Below, in pieces: positions 56,470 to 64,000 of a DNA stretch of 64,000 nucleotides. How positions within the stretch are numbered: position 1 is the stretch's first letter; each line of letters begins with the position of its first letter. The position numbers and the translations under genes were made by a program. Under the pieces are notes generated by a model. The model was given only the letters and a program-made list of their open reading frames with translations, made no database searches and was not told the origin of the DNA. This stretch comes from Pteria penguin (lineage: Eukaryota; Mollusca; Bivalvia; Pterioida; Pteriidae), in NCBI GenBank assembly GCA_035048485.1, contig CM068581.1:63279393-63343392 (forward strand), in the 5' to 3' direction.

Positions 56470-58310
56470 ATTTTATCATAATGTTAGGTTTAAAATACAA
56501 ATAAATCAAACCAATAAATCCAGTAAATGTTACTTTATCAAAACATTGTGTAATTAGCAGTTTGGCAAATTTATAGTTTGATTAATGTTTCCAAAAGTTT
56601 TTTACATTCTTCATTTGTCCTTTGTGCCAAGATAAAAACCAAACACTGGCATGAATTAGATTACACAAAGAGAATATCGGTATTATACATGTTGAGTTAT
56701 AAAGTAGAATTCGAAGACACAATTACTAAATTAAAATAATATTTCGGCATAAAACATTATACCTTTCTTAGGACGGATGCCCAATTACAACAGGGAACGA
56801 TGACTCATTCAGGGAAGTTCTACCTCTTGCTTTCCCACAGGTCCGTCAATAGACAATACCCTTTCATTCAGACTACATATTTTCCTTAAAGATCATGAGA
56901 AAATTGCATAATTTGGTACCCTGTTATTTAAAATATATAAGATTCGGTGGCATTACATTAATGTTTAAATGCTTTATTTCACGTGAGCGTTCACACTGAT
57001 GTCCATTTGAATGTTTACATTAACACGGCCTAATCCGTACTAAAACATTTTAACTTAAGGCAGAAAGCATTATTTTCAACTCGTTATCGCATACGTTTAT
57101 CAAATTGAACAAAACGTTTAAATGTGCTTGAATTTTAACAAGGTCAATTTGAATGCGAAAATTGATAGATCAGAGAGAAGTTGACGATGGAACAGACTTT
57201 TGGGGAGCTAAATTCGTACTCTAAATCTGAAGATCAAATATGTACAGACAGGTATGCAAATTTACTCAGGTTCTAATTTCTTCTAGTTTCAATTTGAGAA
57301 ATTCTAAGCGCGAGTCTAGAGGTGTCGTTTAGAAAGTACCACTTCTTCAATCTTTCTAATTCAGAATGGTTATACAAGATCGGCATTTATAAGATTAAAT
57401 CATGACTTCTTAGATTAAATCTACGAACATTCTGTCTTTGATATTAAAAATAAAAAAAAAAAAGGATTCTGTCTATAAAACAGAAAGGGATATTCATCGA
57501 TAGGAATATTCTTGCTTCCAAAGATGACGTAAGAATTCTTAAAAGACCAAAACTACATTCAAAATGAAAAATGTGCAGTTTTGAAATGTATATGTTCTTG
57601 TAACTTTATCTGTTTTAAAAAACTTAGATCTAGTTCTATTTCAAATGTTAACGTGATAATTTTTCGGGGTAATCACACGAGCATAAAGTATAGACTTCAG
57701 TGCGCACTAATTAGACAATATCGTTTGATTTTTATTACTTAATTACGGGCACTCCATTGAAAGTAAATGAGTCGTCGGTACTGTTTTATTCAACACTCTT
57801 CATTGCATATGACTTATTTCAACCCACCACGCCCTATAAATCCGCAAACCACTCTTGACTGTCTCCTCGATATTTTTATTTGCATAAGAGGAACGTTAAC
57901 TTGATTTCTAAAGAAAACATTGCTACAGTTTAAGCATAAATTGTTAAAGATAACGGTGGATGGTGCTTTCTTTCTGACGGCAGAAGTAAGTATGACATAC
58001 TGGTGATTTTGAATTACAATCAATAATATACATTTATTGCAAAAGTGGCCAGCCAAACAGGAGGTAATTACCATAGTGTTTGACGCTCAAATGTTCTTAC
58101 AGCGGCAATTATAGGAGGATTTATTTTTCCCTGTGGAGGAATTTGCCAATATATATTTGAGCGTCAGAATCCTGTGGTTATCACACTTACGGATACCTGA
58201 TCTCAAGGGTTCACGAATGATTACCGTGGCACATTTTTGTTATTGCAACAGTTACAAAGCATCGGAGTCGAATATTCCTAGTTTCGTTTGTATTTTGAAA
58301 ATAACTCTTT
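56470..58310. other. Intergenic sequence, nothing recognised
   Basis: AT-rich without supported features. Confidence 0.5.
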
Positions 58311-58382
58311 CATGTTAGGGGTGGGACTAGCCGCAACTAGTGGCCCTCTATCATTCATATAAGGCCACTACGTGCGGTTGGG

Positions 58383-58545
58383 GCGGGACATGCTTGGTGT
58401 GGCGGGTAAGCGCTTGACTTGCGGCATCGACGATTCGAGTTCGATAGCACTGCGATGTTTAAGAAGATGGTTACCTCTTGCTTCCATGTCGCGATATATC
58501 TGAAAAATTGTTGAAAGCGATGTAAAACACCAATCAAACAACCAT
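58383..58545 (+). mobile_element. Family-B SINE, full length
   Basis: The head is 'gcttggtgtggcgggtaagc' with B-box-like GAGTTCGATAGC. The body is 'gaagatggttacctcttgct' and 'catgtcgcgatatatctgaa'. It ends in 'gaaagcgatgtaaaacacc' and an (AATC)-like tail. Confidence 0.85.
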
Positions 58546-58559
58546 CATTTCAGGGGACA

Positions 58560-58695
58560 CACTAGTGGTGTAAGCGATACGAGGTCGATATCCGGATTGT
58601 AGCATTGTGTTAATGAACTTTTGTAACTTCAAACTCCCATGTCGCTATGTGACTGAAAATTGTTCAAAAGCATTGTAAACCCTAGCAAAGCAAAG
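58560..58695 (+). mobile_element. Second, diverged family-B SINE in tandem
   Basis: 'ggtgtaagcgatacgagg', 'aaactcccatgtcgctatg', 'tgactgaaaattgttcaaaa' and 'gcattgtaaac' repeat the order of the preceding copy. Confidence 0.6.
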
Positions 58696-58699
58696 GAAT

Positions 58700-60000
58700 T
58701 AATAATAATCACCAGTGATTTAATAATACACATCCTTTCGGCAGAATTATATTTCACATACGACCGTCATTAGAATGTAATTAAGGTCACAACTGGTGGC
58801 GACTAATAAGGAGAATGGTAATAATGGATTTAAGTTGACTATAATCGGAGACCTTGCAGACGATAGAATATTTGCAAATCAAGTGCCTAAGTGAATTCAA
58901 AATTAAATCTGTAAAGAGTATTTAAAATCTGAAAATAGCATGTCTTTACTTAAGTCATGCAGAATTGTCCCCTGTTATTGGTTTAATTAACACGACTATG
59001 TGTTAACAAGACTAGATAGTCATCGAACTGTGACGGTGATATGGTGGTTGTGGTTGTCAAACGGAAACGTGATTACTTAATTGTTTCGACAACTCCGACC
59101 ATCTTAGGGGTCATCAAGAACTGCGGTAGTCCGATAAAATATAAAATTTCGTGCACTGAATGTGTCACATTATTGAAATGCCTTGTTCTGATGTCTAGGA
59201 TTGAAATAGATCGGAAGAGACAAATTTTGATTTTTTTTCTTTCATCTCAGGCCGATTAAAAATCGATTAAAAGACTATAAAATCAATTAATTTCTATCTT
59301 TATATTGGCAACTACAATAAATTAGGTTAGGAAATAGGACATTATATCCGAAATTATGTGAGGAAAATTTCTTTTCGGATTTTGCTAAAAGGTTTTGACA
59401 AAATTACAATGAGTTCAGTATGTACATTTAGATTATTGACTCAGATAGGGTTCGAATGCGTCACGATAAATTACTGAAGAAATTTTTACACGAGATAGCA
59501 TTCAAGGTAATGTTCAACACATTTATCGGAATGTAATCAAGGATTTACAAGATCTTCGATCTGTTTACATCATTGAGGTATTGAATTAGACCTGTTGTAA
59601 TTTGGAGGGCTTTAAGAATCATAAATCCAAGTAAAGATATATTTACTCGTACTTTATCTGATTGTTTTGCACCTTAACACAGCTCTGGGTAACGGCTCAC
59701 AAAACATTGAATCACGAATGTCTGTCGCACAAATTTAGGAGAATCAAATCGTTCGAAATGAATATGGTATTCAGGTCTGAGGAGCTCTTCACATTTCAAT
59801 AAATTATGCTTGATGATTTGAGCACGAGTAAAGTACACGAGGTGTAATGCCATGTGATGAATGCTTTATGTATAGTATATAGTAAAATACTGCTCTTCAT
59901 GGGTAATTGATTTTATGTGGAAGTAAACGTGTAATTTGAAATTTAGTAATAATTAAATAATTTTCTGATTCGTGTATTAAGTCACACGAATATAATTTCA
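58700..60000. other. Intergenic sequence, nothing recognised
   Basis: No supported feature. Confidence 0.5.
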
Positions 60001-60007
60001 TTTATAT

Positions 60008-60330
60008 ATTGACGGTATCCAATGTATTATACAAAGATTTCTACCCGTGCAATGACCCAATCAAAGCACTTAGGGGTCTTTTCTGTGGAGGATCCAAAAT
60101 GTCCGAAAAGGAGGGGGGATGTGAAAGTCAAGTATTAACCAAAATACTCAGTCATTTTGGGTGCCAGATCAGGAGTTTTCCTCATCTTAGTGCCCCTCCC
60201 CTTAAATTCGATACTGCTTTTACAGGTCAACACCAGCCCGTTGGAAAGGCATCACCGTTGAAATTCGACCGCTGGACGACTCGGCTCATAGTCAAGCACT
60301 TGAGCGAGTTAGTGACACAGGCTCTAAATT
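60008..60330 (-). mobile_element. Family-A SINE, interrupted and diverged
   Basis: The tail-side domain ('caatgtattatacaaagatt', 'cccgtgcaatgaccc', 'aaagcacttaggggtctttt') lies at 60020-60082. A tRNA-like head ('gtcgaatttcaacgg' on the minus strand, with 'gcttgactatgagccgagtc') lies at about 60250-60325. The interior carries extra unrelated sequence. Confidence 0.5.
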
Positions 60331-60609
60331 CAAGTACTATGAACAAGGAAATGGCTGATGAATATGTAACTTGTGAATTGAAAGTCTTTCCTCATTAATT
60401 TACATTGTTTTTCATATACTGGTCTAAAGTAAATCTCAGTTTTATTGGCATCTTGGTGCTAATTCGAGTGTAAATGAATACATCCGTTTATAATAAAAAT
60501 GCGTATTTGTATTTGCTGTAGCAGATGTTGCTGGCACTGAAGAGTTTGTCGCCAAGAATATAAACCATGTTTTCATCTTAGTTATATAGTGACATTCATT
60601 ATGAGGTAG

Positions 60610-60679
60610 CGTAAGGTGTGTGTGTAGAGGTGTGTAGGTGTGTGTATGTGTGTGTGCCGGAGAGAAAGAGTGTGTGTGC

Positions 60680-60746
<67 letters not shown>
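60610..60746. repeat. Compound microsatellite (GT)n / (CA)n(GA)n
   Basis: GT-rich at 60616-60655, then (CA)13 at 60679-60706 and (GA)20 to 60745. The GT tract and the following CA tract are complementary and could pair. Confidence 0.95.
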
Positions 60747-60748
<2 letters not shown>

Positions 60749-60749
60749 T

Positions 60750-62720
60750 TAAACAACCATTGCAATATTGAATACGGAATATATGCTGGTCCATTTAATA
60801 AATTCTAATACTGAAGTGTACCGGTATGTTCTTGAAAAGTATCCCCTCCCCGTAAATTTGTATCGGGTAATACATGTACATGTATGTGAATAAGCCAATA
60901 AACCAAGTTATTCAAACAATGCAATACTCGGTATAATATCATAACAAAACGGGGATTGGGGACGGAGATATTGGAATTTTTAGTATGCATCCTTTTAAAA
61001 AGTATACTCTTAATTCCATACAACACTTAATACAATTCTTACAAAACTAGATCGATAATAGGAAAACGAAATGGTAAAGAACCGGGTGCTATATTGCGCT
61101 TTTTTAAAGTCACTGACGTGAGGGATATTGTGTCATGTGACAGGGTCACATCTATTACCTCCCCTATGGAATGCAGTACTGCTATTAAAATATAAAGAAA
61201 AATAAATGTTCTGACAAGACAATTTAACCTCCGTTATATGACTCCCCCATGAATGTCATTCAATCACTGTAATCAGAGCAGAAATAAAACAGAATAATGG
61301 ACAATTCAATTTCGCGTCAAGATCAGAAAGGAAACCTTATAATATATTTACTTCAATAAATCAGATTTATTAGCAGAACATTAATACAGCTGAATGCGAA
61401 CAAAATAAGATTAATTTGTTTTGTTAAGGCCTCTTTTGAATGCTGCACCATCCGTTCTTGCGTCTTATGAAATTGTTCACGATGGCAGAGGCTTCTGACG
61501 GTGAAAAGAAAACACTTTAATGTAAAGTTTTACCTATTACCACAAGAAAAAAGGAATGTATTGATTCACAAACTTCCTTCGGTAAACACGTTTAATTTGT
61601 TATTCAATCCATGAAAGTTTTGTATGGAATTAGAAAGTCGTTTTCATACCTTCAAAATGCTGTTTTTATTTTCTATTAAATTTCTAATTTTACGAGTGAG
61701 GATGTTTAGGAAAGAGAATTAGAATTTGAGTAGCTTAATGCGCCATGCTTTTGAGAACATATATCCAGTTTTGAATGAAAAGGGGAGATTTTATTATCTT
61801 TCTGTGGATGATTCTATTTCTGCAGGTAAATTTGACTTACAAAATAGACTGACTGGAATAAAAATTCATAGTAATTTCTGTAGATTTTAGTATCACGTTG
61901 AGCTAATGTAACGAGTTATTTGAATCAATAAAGGTATTAATATAAAATGTATATTATTTCGTGACCGGAAAAGGAATTTGTTTACCAGTTCTCTCTCATA
62001 TATTATCTTTGACCTTCAAAAACAACCAAAGTCATTTCTATGTTCTTTTTGTATAAACTTACGAAATATTTTCTTTAATTTGCCTTGATATAAAACGATT
62101 TTAACATTTTAACAAAATAATAATAAAAATAATAATGAATGAACTGGATGGACTCCTGACAAACATTTCTTGATTTGCGTCTTTGTAAGTAAGCTTGCTT
62201 AAATTTTGACTGCCAACGTTTTTATAAGCAATATTCATAATATTGGACATACAATGTGAGTTGTTATTGTGTTGTATATCGATATCTGTTTTTATAGATA
62301 ACAGAAAGTGTTAAGTAATTTATACTCAATATTACTATCAATTACTGTGTGTGATGTGATAACTACAGGCTCACGACGGGTGTGGTCTGTCAGCAGGAGA
62401 TGCACCTCGTTCATCATGTCTCATTAGAGTATGCTCTTGCTGTTTATTCCCTTTTCGTAGTGTATATGTGGACCTTCGTATCTTGTATTACACACATAAT
62501 TGCGCTACGTGTTGTGTAGAATAAGTATTTTAATAGATAATAATATTTTGAGTGAAGAGATGGTCTTCCGTGCAATATCTACGCTTTCCATTTTATTAAT
62601 TCAAGTAAGAAATCTGAAACTACTTCTTTTGCATATTTTCATATTAAACTTTCAATACCTACATGTTATGATACTTTCCCTTCGTTTCTTTCTTTTAAAA
62701 TCTATAAAGTACTCAAAATA
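60750..62720. other. Intergenic sequence, nothing recognised
   Basis: An ATGGCAGAGGCTTCTGACG start before a GTGAAA at 61483-61505 was noted but is too short to call. Nothing else is recognised. Confidence 0.45.
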
Positions 62721-62726
62721 CCTACT

Positions 62727-62727
<1 letters not shown>

Positions 62728-62766
<39 letters not shown>
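62728..62766. repeat. Poly(A) tract
   Basis: About 38 A in a row. No upstream retrocopy was recognised. Confidence 0.97.
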
Positions 62767-63479
62767 AGGAAAACGATATTGAATAATCCTATCAAATATG
62801 TCTAAAATCCATATTCCGATATCTACAATTTTAGAAGTGCAATTATAATGATTCTATTTTGTACATGAATGCGATGTTACTTAAACCGCAAGTAAGAAAT
62901 CTAAATGACTCCCCTTAAGGTAAAATATTTAATTGATTTTAGCACAATACATTAGGATTAGGTAGCTGTTAAATAGAGAAATACCACAAAGAGAAAATCT
63001 TTGTAGATATGTACATATAAAATGCACAATGCTTGTAATAGGCCGAAAATCAAGCATACAGCTGTGTTTAAAGTTACGATTTGTGTCCATAACTTGATCC
63101 TTGAGCGTCTTGCTTTAGAAATGAAAACAATATAAATTATACCCATTGTGTCTGATTCCCATTTAATATCTGATTGTTGACAATGAAATGCAAATCTGCC
63201 TGGGTAAGAAGGAAGATAATGTCCGGGTTGTTTGAAAATCAAGAAATTTGAAATTGAAACATTTGCATTTAGAATTATTAAGTTGGTTGGCTAAGCTAGT
63301 TTAAATCATTTTCAACTTTTAACCCACAGTGGCGTATGTGTTTCTGCAATTCTGCAATTTTGTTTTTCATTAGAAATGTAAATTCTCACTTTTTTACACT
63401 ATAACAAACAATTTGTAACAAATATTATTCATAATTGTAATAGACTATTATCAAATCATTCTGGTGTGTTATAAGGTAC

Positions 63480-63585
63480 ATGGTCAGTTGGGTTGTACGG
63501 GATCACCGGTGTGCTCATAGCAGGAGTCGAACTCGGAACCTCTGGGTCACGAGCCGAGTACCTTATCCATTTACGAAGGTGGTGT
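63480..63585 (-). mobile_element. Family-A SINE head fragment
   Basis: On the minus strand it reads AAATGGATAAGGTACTCGGC, then CCCAGAGGTTCCGAGTTCG and 'gactcctgctatgagcacac'. This is the head layout of family A without the body. Confidence 0.75.
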
Positions 63586-64000
63586 AAATAAAATACGTGG
63601 ACGGTGGTCCGTCTATTCGATCGAGGTAGCTTATTTGATACAGAATGACTAAGTAGACTAGACAGAAGGTTTTAGGTTCAAATCAGGCCAGGCCAGATTT
63701 TTGTCAACCCTATCTGTGCTATATGTGCAGGTAATGGTGTTATACTTTGTGATGACTTTAAAATAAATATGTAGAATAACTAAACACACACTGGAGAAAT
63801 TATCAAAGGCAAAAATTCCATGATTTGCACCTGCAAAAATACATCGCCACTCTCTCTCTCCTTGAACGTGAAAAACAAACATATATCTTAAAAATACAGA
63901 CAATTATGTATACATACATGTAGACAAAACGTTTGCTCTTGTGCATGAAATAGTTTATACTTGACCTAAAGTAGAAATAATAATATTGATTTGAACTGGA

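Noticed and set aside
60009..60398. 129-codon plus-strand open frame
   Set aside because: It runs through an antisense SINE head and body remnants.

Overview
This is a stretch of an animal nuclear genome. It is AT-rich with few genes, split by GT-AG introns and crowded with short repeats. The organism is most likely a mollusc, probably a bivalve. The evidence is a dystrophin gene with metazoan exon structure, many tRNA-derived SINEs ending in AATC/GATT tails, short inverted-repeat DNA elements and 'AGGTCA' satellite-like repeats. Species assignment is inference from repeat style; no taxon-specific gene was recognised.

Region 1 (about 1-12.3 kb, minus strand) holds the 5' end of a dystrophin/utrophin-type gene. 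Seven exons (exons 2-8 in vertebrate numbering) encode the tandem calponin-homology actin-binding domain. A phase-compatible candidate first exon lies at 12192-12237. Together they give 281 codons, and the gene continues off the left edge. Exon lengths and intron phases match human DMD almost exactly, but the introns are only 0.55-4.8 kb. A possible plus-strand first exon encoding a signal peptide (12371-12486) starts 133 bp from the dystrophin ATG, suggesting a divergent promoter.

Region 2 (about 12.5-39.2 kb) is a repeat-rich intergenic or intronic desert. It contains a 25-bp minisatellite, a 160-bp tandem repeat, a 71-bp array whose unit resembles the tRNA-like head of the local SINEs, MITE-like elements with 5-bp target duplications, SINEs, (TA)n tracts and a C-homopolymer island. 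Three weak small-ORF candidates are listed with low confidence.

Region 3 (39.3-42.9 kb, plus strand) holds a two-exon gene reconstructed here. A 22-codon first exon with a strong Kozak context joins in phase 0 to a 1.37-kb terminal exon. The 478-residue product is basic and low-complexity. It has an N-terminal KVRF motif, two internally repeated segment pairs and an acidic tail. I do not recognise the family.

Region 4 (43-64 kb) has no gene I can support. It contains SINEs, minisatellites, AGGTCA-type repeats and microsatellites. No tRNA or rRNA gene, CRISPR array or transposon protein was seen.
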